NCBI RefSeq assembly: GCF_000337035.1
Contig: NZ_AOJL01000024.1
Location: 1 to 48,322, forward strand
DNA: 48,322 nt
Source of the DNA: Halorubrum coriense DSM 10284
GTDB taxonomy: Archaea > Halobacteriota > Halobacteria > Halobacteriales > Haloferacaceae
Direction of reading: 5' to 3'
The notes under the pieces are model-generated. The model did no database searches, was not told where the DNA came from, and saw only the letters and a list, made by a program, of their open reading frames with translations. A program made the position numbers and the translations under genes. Below, one piece after another: positions 24,576 to 33,545 of the stretch. How positions within the stretch are numbered: the stretch's first letter is position 1; every line of letters starts with the position of its first letter.

Positions 24576-25319
24576 GTGACCGACGACGAAGGCGGCGACG
24601 CCGACCCGAGCGACGAGCCCCCCAAGCGGAGGGCGTCCTCGGAGGTGATCAGTGCGGTCATGGAAGACTACATCAAAGCGATCTACGCGATCGAGCGCGA
24701 CACCGGCGAGCGGGTGTCGACCTCCGCGCTCGCCGACTACCTCGACGTCACCGCGCCGACCGTCTCCTCGATGATCAAGAAGCTGGAGGAGCGCGGGCTG
24801 GTGGACCGGGAGGAGTACAGAGGCGTGACGCTCACCGACGAGGGCGAGGTTGTGGCCCTCGAGATCCTCAGGCACCACCGGCTCCTGGAGGCGTTCCTGA
24901 CTGAGCAGCTCGACTACAGCTGGGTCGACGTCCACGACGAGGCCGACCGGCTCGAACATCACGTCTCCGAGAAGCTGAGCGACCGCATCGCCGAGGCGCT
25001 CGGGAACCCGCCGGTCGACCCCCACGGCGACCCGATCCCCGACGCCGACCTCTCGCTCCCCGAGGCGGGCGACACCGTTCGCCTCGTCGACGCGGAGGAG
25101 GGCGACCGAGTCGTCGTCCAACGCGTCCGGCACCAGGGAGACGCCGAGTTGCGCTACCTCGCCGACGCGGGGGTCTGGCCGGGCGCGGAACTGGTGGTCG
25201 TCGACGTCGCGCCGTTCGACATGCTCACCGTCGAGACGCCGTCGGCCGAGCAGAGCCTCCCGGCCGAGGTCGCACGCCTCATCGAAGTCGAGCCCGCGAC
25301 CGGCGAGGAGGCGTCCTAA
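24576..25319 (+). CDS. Metal-dependent transcriptional regulator (MntR/DtxR/SirR family)
   Basis: This 247-residue repressor has a winged helix (about 28-92), a metal-binding dimer domain (93-145) and a C-terminal FeoA/SH3-like domain (162-235). By comparison with my memory of Bacillus MntR (MEDYIEQIY), Asp31 matches Asp8, but Glu11 is Lys34; His101 matches His77; Glu99 corresponds to Asp124, and Glu102-His103 to Glu127-His128. Aspartate at the first site favours Mn over Fe. GTG 24576 is the start, three bases after the permease stop. It very likely represses its own operon in response to metal. Confidence 0.9.
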   Translation: MTDDEGGDADPSDEPPKRRASSEVISAVMEDYIKAIYAIERDTGERVSTSALADYLDVTAPTVSSMIKKLEERGLVDREEYRGVTLTDEGEVVALEILRHHRLLEAFLTEQLDYSWVDVHDEADRLEHHVSEKLSDRIAEALGNPPVDPHGDPIPDADLSLPEAGDTVRLVDAEEGDRVVVQRVRHQGDAELRYLADAGVWPGAELVVVDVAPFDMLTVETPSAEQSLPAEVARLIEVEPATGEEAS

Positions 25320-25438
25320 CGGGGGTCTCGCCGGAGTCGGTCGGCTCTGTCGGAGCGCCGGCCGGCTCCGTCCGAGCGCCGATCGGCGACCGGGCGACCG
25401 GAATCCTGAACAGCGCAGCGCCGTAAAGAGGATACGAG

Positions 25439-25855
25439 ATGGACCGGGAGATACCGGAGGACGCGGCCGTCGTGCTCTTCGACGGCGTCTGTAACCTCTG
25501 TAACGGGTTCGTACAGTTCGTCCTCCCCCGTGACCCGGACGGGAAGTACCGCTTCGCCTCGCTCCAGTCGGACGTCGGCGGGGCGCTGCTCGCGGAACAC
25601 GACCTGCCGACCGACGAGCTGGAGTCTATCGTCCTGATCGAAGACGGGGAGGCCTACGTGAAGTCGGCGGCGGTCCTCCGCATCGCGGCCGGCCTCGGCT
25701 GGCCGTACCGGCTGCTCTCGCCGTTCCGGTACGTCCCGGCCGCGGTCCGGGACGGGGTGTACGACTTCGTCGCCGACCACCGGTACCAGTGGTTCGGGAG
25801 GAAGGACCAGTGTATGCTGCCGTCGGGCGACGTCGAGTCGCGCTTTCTAGAGTGA
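25439..25855 (+). CDS. DCC-family thiol-disulfide oxidoreductase (DUF393)
   Basis: This 138-residue protein has the family signature FDGVCNLCNGFVQFVL, with a CNLC redox-type pair near residues 19-22, followed by RFASLQSDVG and the C-terminal RYQWFGRKDQC. Members of DUF393/DCC are predicted thiol oxidoreductases, but few have been tested. The upstream gap (25320-25438) is short and shows CGTAAAG near 25421, too close for a standard TATA box. It could therefore be transcribed from the metal operon or have a weak promoter. Confidence 0.85.
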   Translation: MDREIPEDAAVVLFDGVCNLCNGFVQFVLPRDPDGKYRFASLQSDVGGALLAEHDLPTDELESIVLIEDGEAYVKSAAVLRIAAGLGWPYRLLSPFRYVPAAVRDGVYDFVADHRYQWFGRKDQCMLPSGDVESRFLE

Positions 25856-25913
25856 CTCGCGCTCTCCGGAGTGAGTCGCGGCCCGAAGGCGAGCCGCGTC
25901 CCGGCCTCGGTCA

Positions 25914-26489
25914 CTACGCCTCGTCTCGTCGGTCGTAGGTGACGAACGCGAGGTCGCCGTCCGTCTCGCGCCCCCGCTCGACCCACGCGTCGGCGTCCCA
26001 CTCCGGGAACCGCGTGTCGCCCGCCGGCCGCTCGGGGATCTCGGTGAGCACCATCCCGTCGGCGCGGTCGAGGAACGCCTCGTAGACGGTCGCCCCGCCG
26101 ATGACGTAGACGGTCTCGACGCCGCGTCGGGCCGCGTCCGCGGCGGCGCGGGAGACCGCCGCCTCGACGCCGCCCGCGACGACCGCGCCGTCGGGGAGAT
26201 CGGCGTCGTCGAGCGACCGGGTCGTCAACACGACGCTGGTCCGGTCGGGGAGGGGGCCGCCGAGCCGGTCGGCGATGCCCTCGTACGTCTTCCGGCCGAC
26301 GATCACCGGGTGGCCGGTCGTGAGCCGCTTGAAGTGCGCCAGGTCCGCGGGGTAGTGCCACGGCATCCCGTCGTCGCCGCCGATCACGCCGTTCTCGGCG
26401 ACCGCGGCGACGAGGACGAGGTCGGGATCCCCGGAGCCGCGCTCGCCGGGGGCGTCGGCCGCACCGCCGGGCGGGTCGCCGTCGGTCAT
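25914..26489 (-). CDS. folA: Dihydrofolate reductase
   Basis: This 191-residue enzyme reduces dihydrofolate to tetrahydrofolate with NADPH. Motifs include ENGVIGGDDGMPWHYPADLAHFK, GRKTYEGI and YVIGGATVYEAF, all DHFR hallmarks; the catalytic acidic residue is in the DLAHFK helix. The first 20 residues are a Gly/Pro/Asp-rich extension. The start ATG 26489 overlaps the thyA stop (ATGA), so the genes are coupled, thyA first. This matches the thymidylate cycle, where ThyA oxidises methylene-THF to DHF and DHFR restores it. Confidence 0.93.
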   Translation of the reverse strand: MTDGDPPGGAADAPGERGSGDPDLVLVAAVAENGVIGGDDGMPWHYPADLAHFKRLTTGHPVIVGRKTYEGIADRLGGPLPDRTSVVLTTRSLDDADLPDGAVVAGGVEAAVSRAAADAARRGVETVYVIGGATVYEAFLDRADGMVLTEIPERPAGDTRFPEWDADAWVERGRETDGDLAFVTYDRRDEA

Positions 26490-27517
26490 CACTCCGCGAC
26501 CGCGAACGAGATGCCGTCCGCGGAGTCGTAGTCGACGACCGAGACGTCGTCGTACGTGAGTTCGTCGAGCGGCCTGTCCGCGATCTCGATCCGGGGGCGG
26601 TCGCGCGGCGTCCGCGAGAGCTGTTCGAGCAGGCCGGGCACGTGGTCGTACCCCTCCTGTCCGTCGGGCTCGTCGGGCGCGGTGCGCTCGACCCAGCTCT
26701 TCACGTCGAGGTAGTCGTCCTTGCTCTCGACGCTCGCGAGCCGCTCTTGAACGTAGCGGAGGTTGTTCGCGTACCACTTCCCGCGGTCGCCGCGGCCGCA
26801 GTAGACGTGGGCGTCGACGACGGTGTGGCCGAACTCGCCGACCTCGAAGCCGGTCCGCTGGGCGAGCGCGTTCGCGAGCAGCGCGTACGCCGCGATGTTG
26901 AACGGGACGCCGAGCGCGATGTCGCCCGAGCGCTGGGTCAGGTGGAGGTTGAGCCGGCCGTCCTGGACGTTCACCACGAACGTGTAGTGGCAGGGCGGCA
27001 GCGTCGAGACGGCGGCGTTCGCCGGGTGCCACGCGTTCACGACCATCCGGCGGGAGTGGGGGTTCTCGTCGAGGGTGTCGAGGACGTACCCGATCTGGTC
27101 GAACGTGCGGCGCGTCGTCCCGTCGGCGTCCTCCTCGACGGTGACCCAGCGGTCCGCGTCGTCCGGCCACGTCTCGCCCGGGAGTTCGGCGGCCGCCTCG
27201 GGGACCGGGTAGCGACGCCAGAAGCGCCCGTACGCGGTGTCGAGTTTCCCCTCCTCGTCGGCCCACGCGTCCCAGATCTTCGTCTCCTCGCGGAGGTTGC
27301 GGATGTGCTCCTCGCCGGAGAGGTACCACAGCACCTCGTGGATGAGCGAGTTCCACCGGTAGCCGTCCATCTTCTTCGTCGTCAGGAGGGGGAACCCCTC
27401 CGCGAGGTCGACGGTGTACTGTCCGCTGAACGTCGCGATGGTGTCGACGCCGGTTCGGTTCGGCTTGTACGTGCCCGTCGAGAGCGCGTCGTCGACGAGG
27501 TCGAGGTACTGTTGCAT
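26489..27517 (-). CDS. thyA: Thymidylate synthase (ThyA type)
   Basis: This 342-residue enzyme makes dTMP from dUMP and methylene-tetrahydrofolate. The catalytic cysteine is Cys176 in LPPCHYTF; other motifs are PLLTTKKMDGYRWN, RRMVVNAWHPAN, QRSGDIALGVPFNIA and HVYCGRG. At 342 residues it is longer than the E. coli enzyme (264), mainly through acidic additions around 103-140 and in the C-terminal third, as in other haloarchaea. The start at 27517 has a GATAACAG element about 40 bases upstream and GGGGAG close before the ATG, so it may be leadered. It is the first gene of the thyA-folA pair. Confidence 0.95.
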   Translation of the reverse strand: MQQYLDLVDDALSTGTYKPNRTGVDTIATFSGQYTVDLAEGFPLLTTKKMDGYRWNSLIHEVLWYLSGEEHIRNLREETKIWDAWADEEGKLDTAYGRFWRRYPVPEAAAELPGETWPDDADRWVTVEEDADGTTRRTFDQIGYVLDTLDENPHSRRMVVNAWHPANAAVSTLPPCHYTFVVNVQDGRLNLHLTQRSGDIALGVPFNIAAYALLANALAQRTGFEVGEFGHTVVDAHVYCGRGDRGKWYANNLRYVQERLASVESKDDYLDVKSWVERTAPDEPDGQEGYDHVPGLLEQLSRTPRDRPRIEIADRPLDELTYDDVSVVDYDSADGISFAVAE

Positions 27518-27620
27518 TGGGAGTGTCTCCCCGCCGGAACCGTCCGGTCCGGCGCGGACTGTTATCGACTGGTACGGGGCGGAGAAAGTAAGCGCTTGGT
27601 TCCCGGATTCCGCCGACGCG

Positions 27621-28220
27621 TCACCGATACCGCTCGGGGAGATACGGGTCGACCGCCGACGGCAACAGCGGGATCACGGCCGCCGCGATCTCCGCTAGTC
27701 GACGCCGGAGGACGGTGTACACGACCGCGACGGCCAGCGTGCCGATCACGACCTGCCGGAGCGGCGGATCGACTAAGAGGAGCAGCGGGACGGCCAGTCC
27801 GACCGAGAGCGCGAGGTCCTCGACCGCTCCGTCGTACCGCACGCCGCGCCGCGGGGCGATCCACCCCTCCCGGTAGTGGTCGTACACCGCCCGGTCGGAG
27901 TTCCCCTCCCACGGGCGAAGCTCCAGCCCGCCGCCGTACATGTCGGCGACGCTGTGGAGGGCCGCGCCGAGGAGCAGGAACGCGATCCCGACGGTGAGTG
28001 CGGAGGGGGCCGCGAGCGCCGCGAGGGCCGCCGGGGCCGCGAGCGCGGCGTAGTAGACCGGGTAGTGGAGCGTCTTGCGGTGGCCGACGTACATGTCGAG
28101 GTCCGGAACCAGTCCGCCGAGGAAGCCGGCGGCGAGCCCGACCGGGGCCAGTTCCGGCGCGACGCGCACCAGCGGGGCCGCGAGCAGCATCCCCGCCAGC
28201 ACGTGGGTCGGAAGCATCAT
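27621..28220 (-). CDS. YdjM-like membrane-bound metal-dependent hydrolase (DUF457)
   Basis: This 199-residue membrane protein has about five helices and the family motifs: LPTHVLAG at the N-terminus, GGLVPDLD around residue 40, HRKTLHYP and ALHSVADM. These Asp/His residues are proposed metal ligands, but catalysis is unproven; some family members affect DNA-damage responses or membrane homeostasis. I chose ATG 28220 (or 28217) over the longer in-frame start at 28358. TCATAAGTTT (28243-28252, minus strand) is centred about 28 bases upstream, and the longer form overlaps the neighbour's promoter. Confidence 0.83.
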   Translation of the reverse strand: MMLPTHVLAGMLLAAPLVRVAPELAPVGLAAGFLGGLVPDLDMYVGHRKTLHYPVYYAALAAPAALAALAAPSALTVGIAFLLLGAALHSVADMYGGGLELRPWEGNSDRAVYDHYREGWIAPRRGVRYDGAVEDLALSVGLAVPLLLLVDPPLRQVVIGTLAVAVVYTVLRRRLAEIAAAVIPLLPSAVDPYLPERYR

Positions 28221-28331
28221 CGTACCGGAACGCAGGCGACAGAAACTTATGAGCGTGTCGCCGCGCCGAGCGCGGTCGGTCACCCGTAGAGCGGCCTCCT
28301 GACGCGGCTGGACGGCCGCCCTCGCGGTCGG

Positions 28332-28339
28332 TTTATATA
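28332..28339 (+). promoter_or_regulatory. TATA box of the alanine-glyoxylate-type aminotransferase gene
   Basis: TTTATATA is centred 26 bases before ATG 28361, supporting a leaderless transcript. Confidence 0.65.
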
Positions 28340-28360
28340 CCGGCGGCCGATCTGACACGT

Positions 28361-29458
28361 ATGCTCATGACGCCGGGACCGACCGCGGTCCCCGAGCCGG
28401 TGCGCGAGGCGATGTCACGCGAGCTGATCAACCCCGACGTGGACCCCGAGTTCCGAGCGATCTACGACCGGGTCACGGAGCGCCTGGCGACGGTGTACGG
28501 GATCGACGCGGACGGTTCGGGAGGGGAAGCCGGTCCGGGCGGCGCGCGCGACGTCGTCGTCCTCGGCGGCGAGGGGATCCTCGGGCTGGAGGCGGCGGTC
28601 GCGTCCCTCGTCGAGCCCGGCACCGAGGTGCTGTGTCTGGCGAACGGGCTGTACGGCGAGGGGTTCGCCGACTTCGTGGAGTCGTACGGCGGCGACCCGA
28701 CCGTGGTCGCCGCCGGACACGACGAGCCGCTGCCGCTCGACGCGCTCGACGAGGCGCTGGCGGCCGACGACGCCGACTTCGACGTCGCGACGATGGTCCA
28801 CTGCGAGACGCCGACCGGCGCGCTCAACGATGTCGACGCCGCGCTCGACCGTATCGAAGCGGCCGACGCGGAGGTCCTCACGGTCGTCGACGCCGTCTCC
28901 TCGCTCGGCGGCGTCTCGGTGCCGACGGAGCGGATCGACGTGTGCCTCGGCGCGTCCCAGAAGTGTTTCAGCGCGCCGCCGGGACTCGCGACCGCCGCGG
29001 TGAGCGAGCGCGCGTGGGCCGCGATGGCGGCGCGCGACCCGCACTCGCTGTACGCGAACTTCCTCCCGTTCCGCGACGTGAGCGACGGGTTCCCGTACAC
29101 CCACCTGACGACCGAGGTCGTCGCGCTCGACGCGGCGCTTGGACTCCTCGTCGACGAGGGGCTCGACGCGGTCCGGGAGCGCCACGAGGCGGCCGCGGCG
29201 CGGTGTCGCGAGCGCGGCGCGGCGCTGGGGTTGGAGACGGTTCCCGGCCCCGAGCGGAGTTCGCCGACGGTGACCGCCTTCGAGACGCCCGGGCGGGCCG
29301 AGACGCTTCAGGAGCGGCTGCGCGAGGACCACGACGTCCTGCTCGCGACCGGGCTGGGCGACGGCGCGGCGGACGTCCTCCGCGTCGGCCACATGGGCCA
29401 CAACGCCCGGATCGAGCGCGTGGACGAGGCGATGGACGCGCTCGCGGCCGTGCTGTGA
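28361..29458 (+). CDS. Class V aminotransferase, alanine-glyoxylate / serine-pyruvate type
   Basis: This 365-residue PLP enzyme starts with LMTPGPTAVPEPVREAM, the signature of alanine-glyoxylate and serine-pyruvate aminotransferases. The cofactor lysine lies in GASQKCFSAPPG, preceded by the pyridine-binding Asp in VVDAVSSLGG. It is a different branch from the class V enzyme at 2918. In archaea these enzymes may act in serine/glycine interconversion. Substrates are not proven. The start is fixed by the TATA box at 28332-28339. It is monocistronic by spacing. Confidence 0.88.
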   Translation: MLMTPGPTAVPEPVREAMSRELINPDVDPEFRAIYDRVTERLATVYGIDADGSGGEAGPGGARDVVVLGGEGILGLEAAVASLVEPGTEVLCLANGLYGEGFADFVESYGGDPTVVAAGHDEPLPLDALDEALAADDADFDVATMVHCETPTGALNDVDAALDRIEAADAEVLTVVDAVSSLGGVSVPTERIDVCLGASQKCFSAPPGLATAAVSERAWAAMAARDPHSLYANFLPFRDVSDGFPYTHLTTEVVALDAALGLLVDEGLDAVRERHEAAAARCRERGAALGLETVPGPERSSPTVTAFETPGRAETLQERLREDHDVLLATGLGDGAADVLRVGHMGHNARIERVDEAMDALAAVL

Positions 29459-29547
29459 CGGAGGGGTGAGAACGCGGCGCGGACCGGCGGGATTTCCGAC
29501 GGTCGCGCCGCGGTGCGTTCGCCCGTGCTTCGCCGCGCGAGGCGGCG

Positions 29548-29757
29548 TCAGTCGACGGAACGCCGCAGCAACAGCGCGACCCCGGTGAGCGACACCGACA
29601 CCCCGAACAGGATCACGCCGAGGTATCCGACCGCGATCGATCCGATGTCTCGGATCGCCGAGTGGTACCTGTTGGTCACGTGCGCGTAGAGCAGGAGGGT
29701 GCCGACCGCGCTGAGCAGGAGACCAACCGCGTTCACCGCCAGTCCGAGCTTCGCCAT
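29548..29757 (-). CDS. Small two-helix membrane protein of unknown function
   Basis: This 69-residue protein has two hydrophobic helices (about residues 4-24 and 41-63) separated by a short polar loop, and ends in LLRRSVD. No family is recognised. The start ATG 29757 and the stop are clean, and codon use is like that of its neighbours. The divergent aldo/keto reductase gene begins 112 bases away. I saw no strong TATA box for it. Confidence 0.62.
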   Translation of the reverse strand: MAKLGLAVNAVGLLLSAVGTLLLYAHVTNRYHSAIRDIGSIAVGYLGVILFGVSVSLTGVALLLRRSVD

Positions 29758-29868
29758 GCGACACGCGACGTCGCGGGATCCAGTTAAACATACGCGGTGA
29801 GCCGAGGCGTCGCGGCCTCGCCGCCTCCGGAACGCCCTTGCGTTCGCCGCGATCAGTAGGGGACGATC

Positions 29869-30855
29869 ATGAACCACCGCGAACTCGGCGGGGTCGGCGA
29901 GGTCAGCGAGGTCGGCTACGGCGCGTGGCAGATCGGGAGCGACTGGGGCGAGGTCACGGAAGACGAGGCGGTCGCGGCGGTCGAGGCCGCCCGCGAGGCC
30001 GGGGTCGACTTCTTCGACACCGCGGACGTGTACGGCGACGGCCGTTCCGAGCGGATCCTCGGCGAGACGCTCGCCGACGACATCGCGCGCGGCGACGTGA
30101 CCGTCGCGACGAAGGCCGGCCGCCGGCTCGACCCCCACGAGCCCGACGGGTACACGGAGGCGAACCTCCGCCGGTTCGTCGACCGCTCGCGGGAGAACCT
30201 CGGCGTGGAGACGCTCGATCTGGTCCAGCTCCACTGCCCGCCGACGGACGTCTACTACCGACCGGAGACGTTCGACGCGCTCGCGACGCTCGAGTCCGAG
30301 GGCCGGATCGACGCCTCCGGCGTCAGCGTCGAGCGCGTCGAGGAGGGGCTGAAGGCGATGGCGTACCCGGGCGTCGAGACGGTCCAGATCATCTTCAACC
30401 CGTTCCGCCAGCGCCCCGCGGAACTGTTCCTCGACGAGGCCGCCGCGCGCGACGTCGGCGTCATCTGCCGGGTGCCGCTCGCCTCGGGGCTCCTGACGGG
30501 CGCGCTCTCGCGCGACGACGAGTTCCCCGAGGACGACCACCGGAACTACAACCGCGAGGGCGACGCCTTCGACGTCGGCGAGACGTTCGCCGGCGTCCCC
30601 TTCGCGGCCGGCCTCGACGCGGTCGACGCGCTGGACGAGCGCCTCCCGGACGACCGGCCGCTGCCGGAGTTCGCGCTGCGGTGGATCCTCGACCACGACG
30701 CCGTCTCGACGGTGATCCCCGGGTCGACGACGCCGGCCCACGTCCGGGCGAACGCGGCCGCGAGCGAGGCCGCCCCCCTCGACGCCGACGAGCGCGAGGC
30801 CGCGGCCGACGTCTACGACGAGCACGTCCGCGAGCACGTCCACCAGCGCTGGTAG
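29869..30855 (+). CDS. Aldo/keto reductase
   Basis: This 328-residue NADPH-dependent oxidoreductase has the AKR tetrad: Asp and Tyr in FFDTADVYGDGRSE, Lys in VTVATKAGR and His in DLVQLHCPP. The cofactor-binding C-terminal part includes VSTVIPGSTTPAHVRAN. The substrate is unknown; family members act on sugars, aldehydes or ketoacids. No convincing TATA box is visible at the standard distance from ATG 29869. It is followed by the flippase gene after 91 bases. Confidence 0.9.
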   Translation: MNHRELGGVGEVSEVGYGAWQIGSDWGEVTEDEAVAAVEAAREAGVDFFDTADVYGDGRSERILGETLADDIARGDVTVATKAGRRLDPHEPDGYTEANLRRFVDRSRENLGVETLDLVQLHCPPTDVYYRPETFDALATLESEGRIDASGVSVERVEEGLKAMAYPGVETVQIIFNPFRQRPAELFLDEAAARDVGVICRVPLASGLLTGALSRDDEFPEDDHRNYNREGDAFDVGETFAGVPFAAGLDAVDALDERLPDDRPLPEFALRWILDHDAVSTVIPGSTTPAHVRANAAASEAAPLDADEREAAADVYDEHVREHVHQRW

Positions 30856-30946
30856 GCCGCGGCCGCGGGACCGCGAGTCCGGCCGGGTCGGCCGCGAAAC
30901 GCGTCCCTTTTTTCGCGCGACCGCGACCCGATCGACAGAGACGACC

Positions 30947-32518
30947 GTGGAGAGCGAACGCGAAGGGAAGGTCGCGGAGTCCGACGAGGAGCGCGAGCCC
31001 GGCGAGATTCCCGACGACGAGCGCGAGGCGTTAGAGACCATCGCGCACGGCGCGGTGCTCACCTCCGGCGGGGTCGCCGGCCAGCGCGCGCTGATCGCGG
31101 CGGCCGAGTTCGCGCTGACCCGCGGGCTCGGGCCGACCGCCTACGGCGTGTACGCGCTCGCGTGGCGGATCGCCCAGCTGTGCTCCCGGCTCGTGACGTT
31201 CGGCAGCGTCCCCGCAATCCAGCGCTACCTCCCGGAGTACGCCGACGACGCGGGGCGGCGGGGCGCGGTCGCCGGCCTCGCGTACGCGACGACGATCGGG
31301 TTCGGGGTCGCCATCGCGGCCGGCGTCTGGCTCGCGGCCCCGGCCATAAACGCCCGCACCGTCACCGAGCCGGCGTTCGCGGGGACGATGCGCGCGTTCG
31401 GCGGCCTCGTCGGGCTGCTCGGGGTCGTGATGGTCGCGTCCGCGCTCTTCCGCGCGGTCGGGTCGGCCCGCGGCGAGATCCTGTTCAACAAGCTGCTGCG
31501 CCCGGGCGTCCGGCTCGTCGGCGCGCTCGGCGCGCTCGCGCTCGGCTACTCCGTCGTCGGCGTCGCCGGGGCCATCGTCGCCGCGACCGGTCTGCTCGCC
31601 GCGGCCGCCGTCCCCCTCTCCGCGTCCGTCACCGGCGTTCGACCGTCGCTCCGCGGCGCGCGAGCGGAGGCGCGCCGCTTCTACGACCACGCCGCCCCCG
31701 TCGCGATGAGCAGCCTCGGGAAGGTGTTCCAGAACCGCGTCGACGTGCTGCTGGTCGGCGCGCTGCTGACGGCGACCGCTGCGGGCGTGTACAACGTCGT
31801 CCTCGTGGTGATCGCGGTCGCGTGGATCCCCCTCCTATCTTTCAACCAACTGCTCCCGCCGGTCGCCTCGGAGCTGTATGCAGACGACCGGACGGCGACG
31901 CTCAACGCGGTGTACGGCTCCGTCACGCGACAGATCGTCACCGCGGTCGTCCCGATCCTCGCCGTGTTGATCGTCTACGGGCGAGCGATCCTCGCGCTGT
32001 TCGGCGACACGTACGTCTCGGGGTACGGCCCCCTCGTCGTCTACCTCGGCGGCGTCTTCGTCGGGAGCGCCGTCGGCGCGACCGGCTGGCTCCTGATGAT
32101 GACCGACCACCAGTACGCGCGGATGGCGCTCGACTGGCTGCTCGCGGTCCTCAACGTCGGACTGACCTACGCGTTCGTCGTCCGGTACGGGCTCGTCGGA
32201 GCCGCGCTCGGCACGTCCCTCGCCATCGCGGTCCAGAACGGGATCCAGGTGGTCCTGCTGCGCCGCTTCGAGGGGCTGTGGCCGTTCGACCGGACCTTCC
32301 TCACGCCGCTCGCGGCCGGCGTCGTCGCCGTCGCCGCGATGTACGCGGTCAGAGAACTCCTTCCCGGGGGGACGGCGGTCCTCGTCGGAAGCGCGGTCGG
32401 GCTCGCGGCGTACGCCGGCGCGCTCCGGGTCCTCGGCGTGGACCCCCGGGACCGCTTCGTCGCGCGGCGGCTGGCGCGGCGGTACCGGGCCGCGCTCGCT
32501 GAGCGCCTCGGCCGGTGA
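30947..32518 (+). CDS. Polysaccharide flippase / MATE-like lipid-linked oligosaccharide exporter (Wzx-like)
   Basis: This 523-residue membrane protein has about fourteen helices and the layout of the MVF/Wzx superfamily. It has a soluble acidic N-terminus (1-35), then GGVAGQRALIAAAEFALTRGLGPTAYG, the usual first-helix signature, and a central cytosolic loop near RAEARRFYDHAAP. Such proteins flip lipid-linked glycans for S-layer or archaellin glycosylation or polysaccharide export. No glycosyltransferases are adjacent, so its pathway is unclear. The start is GTG 30947; a CTTTTTTC stretch sits about 37 bases upstream, slightly too far for a leaderless mRNA. Confidence 0.83.
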   Translation: MESEREGKVAESDEEREPGEIPDDEREALETIAHGAVLTSGGVAGQRALIAAAEFALTRGLGPTAYGVYALAWRIAQLCSRLVTFGSVPAIQRYLPEYADDAGRRGAVAGLAYATTIGFGVAIAAGVWLAAPAINARTVTEPAFAGTMRAFGGLVGLLGVVMVASALFRAVGSARGEILFNKLLRPGVRLVGALGALALGYSVVGVAGAIVAATGLLAAAAVPLSASVTGVRPSLRGARAEARRFYDHAAPVAMSSLGKVFQNRVDVLLVGALLTATAAGVYNVVLVVIAVAWIPLLSFNQLLPPVASELYADDRTATLNAVYGSVTRQIVTAVVPILAVLIVYGRAILALFGDTYVSGYGPLVVYLGGVFVGSAVGATGWLLMMTDHQYARMALDWLLAVLNVGLTYAFVVRYGLVGAALGTSLAIAVQNGIQVVLLRRFEGLWPFDRTFLTPLAAGVVAVAAMYAVRELLPGGTAVLVGSAVGLAAYAGALRVLGVDPRDRFVARRLARRYRAALAERLGR

Positions 32519-32543
32519 CGCCACGGCGACCGCGGATCGCGAC

Positions 32544-32550
32544 GATTTAT
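32544..32550 (+). promoter_or_regulatory. TATA box of the aspartoacylase-like gene
   Basis: GATTTAT is centred about 28 bases before ATG 32576, separating this gene's transcript from the upstream flippase. Confidence 0.55.
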
Positions 32551-32575
32551 GGGCTGACCGCGCCGTACCCACGGT

Positions 32576-33529
32576 ATGCAGACGATCGATCGCGAGTCGG
32601 CGGGGTCGGCTCGCGTCGCGATCGTCGGCGGGATCCACGGCGACGAGCCCGCCGGCGAACGGATAGTGCGGCGGATCGCGGACGAACTCCCGGCGCTCGA
32701 CGGTGGGAGAGAGGGCGGCGGCGGGACCGGGCCCGAGGGGCTCGTCCGGCTGATCGTCGCCAACGAGCCGGCGCTCGCGGCCGAGACGCGCTACACGGAC
32801 GCGGACCTGAACCGGGCGTTCCCGGGCGACGTCGACAGCGACGAGTACGAGCGCGCGCTCGCGCCGCGGCTCACCGCCGCGTTGGAGGGGTTCGACGCCG
32901 TCCTCGCGCTCCACACCTCCCACAGCGCCCCGCCGCCGTTCGCCATCTTCAGCGACCTCACGGAGTCGGTCCGCCGCACCGTCACCGGGCTGCCGCTGGA
33001 CCACGTCGTCGACGCGAGCGGCCTGCGCTCGACCACGCTCGACTCGACGGTCCCGCACACCGTCTCGATCGAGGTGGGTCGACAGGGGAGCGAAGCGGCC
33101 GTCGAGTACGGCCACGAGGCGTGTCTCGCGTTCCTCCGCGTCCACGGCGCGCTCGCGGACGAGCCCCCGACGTTCTCGGAGACGACCGTCGTGGAGGGCC
33201 GCGAGGAGGTGCCGAAGGGCGGCGGGGAGCCGCACGTCTACTACGCGAACTTCGAGGCGATCCCGGAGGGCGCGGTGTTCGCGGAGGACGACGTCCGCAC
33301 GCACCGCGTCGAGGAGCCGGGGCTGGTCCCGGTCCTCGCGAGCGAGACGGGGTACGACGACATCTTCGGCATGTACGGCCGCGTCACCGGCGTGTTGAAG
33401 CCGCCGGGCGAGGGCGACCTCCGGGTGTATCCCTCGGACGACCGCGACGAGGCCGGCGGGCGTCGCGACTCGATGGGGGAGGGAGGCGGCGAAGAGAACG
33501 GCACAGACCGGTCGGGGCGGTCGAACTGA
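32576..33529 (+). CDS. Succinylglutamate desuccinylase / aspartoacylase family zinc hydrolase
   Basis: This 317-residue protein belongs to the M14-like AstE/AspA family. Metal ligands are visible in GGIHGDEPAGE near residues 18-28 and in ALHTSHSAPP near 107; an arginine-bearing DLNRAFPG is the substrate-binding signature. The reaction is amide hydrolysis of N-acyl amino acids, but the substrate (N-acetyl-aspartate, N-succinyl-glutamate or other) cannot be read. The last 30 residues are low-complexity. The start is supported by a GATTTAT element about 28 bases upstream. It converges on the DUF5811-like gene with a 16-base gap. Confidence 0.85.
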   Translation: MQTIDRESAGSARVAIVGGIHGDEPAGERIVRRIADELPALDGGREGGGGTGPEGLVRLIVANEPALAAETRYTDADLNRAFPGDVDSDEYERALAPRLTAALEGFDAVLALHTSHSAPPPFAIFSDLTESVRRTVTGLPLDHVVDASGLRSTTLDSTVPHTVSIEVGRQGSEAAVEYGHEACLAFLRVHGALADEPPTFSETTVVEGREEVPKGGGEPHVYYANFEAIPEGAVFAEDDVRTHRVEEPGLVPVLASETGYDDIFGMYGRVTGVLKPPGEGDLRVYPSDDRDEAGGRRDSMGEGGGEENGTDRSGRSN

Positions 33530-33545
33530 GCGCGCTAACCGGGGC

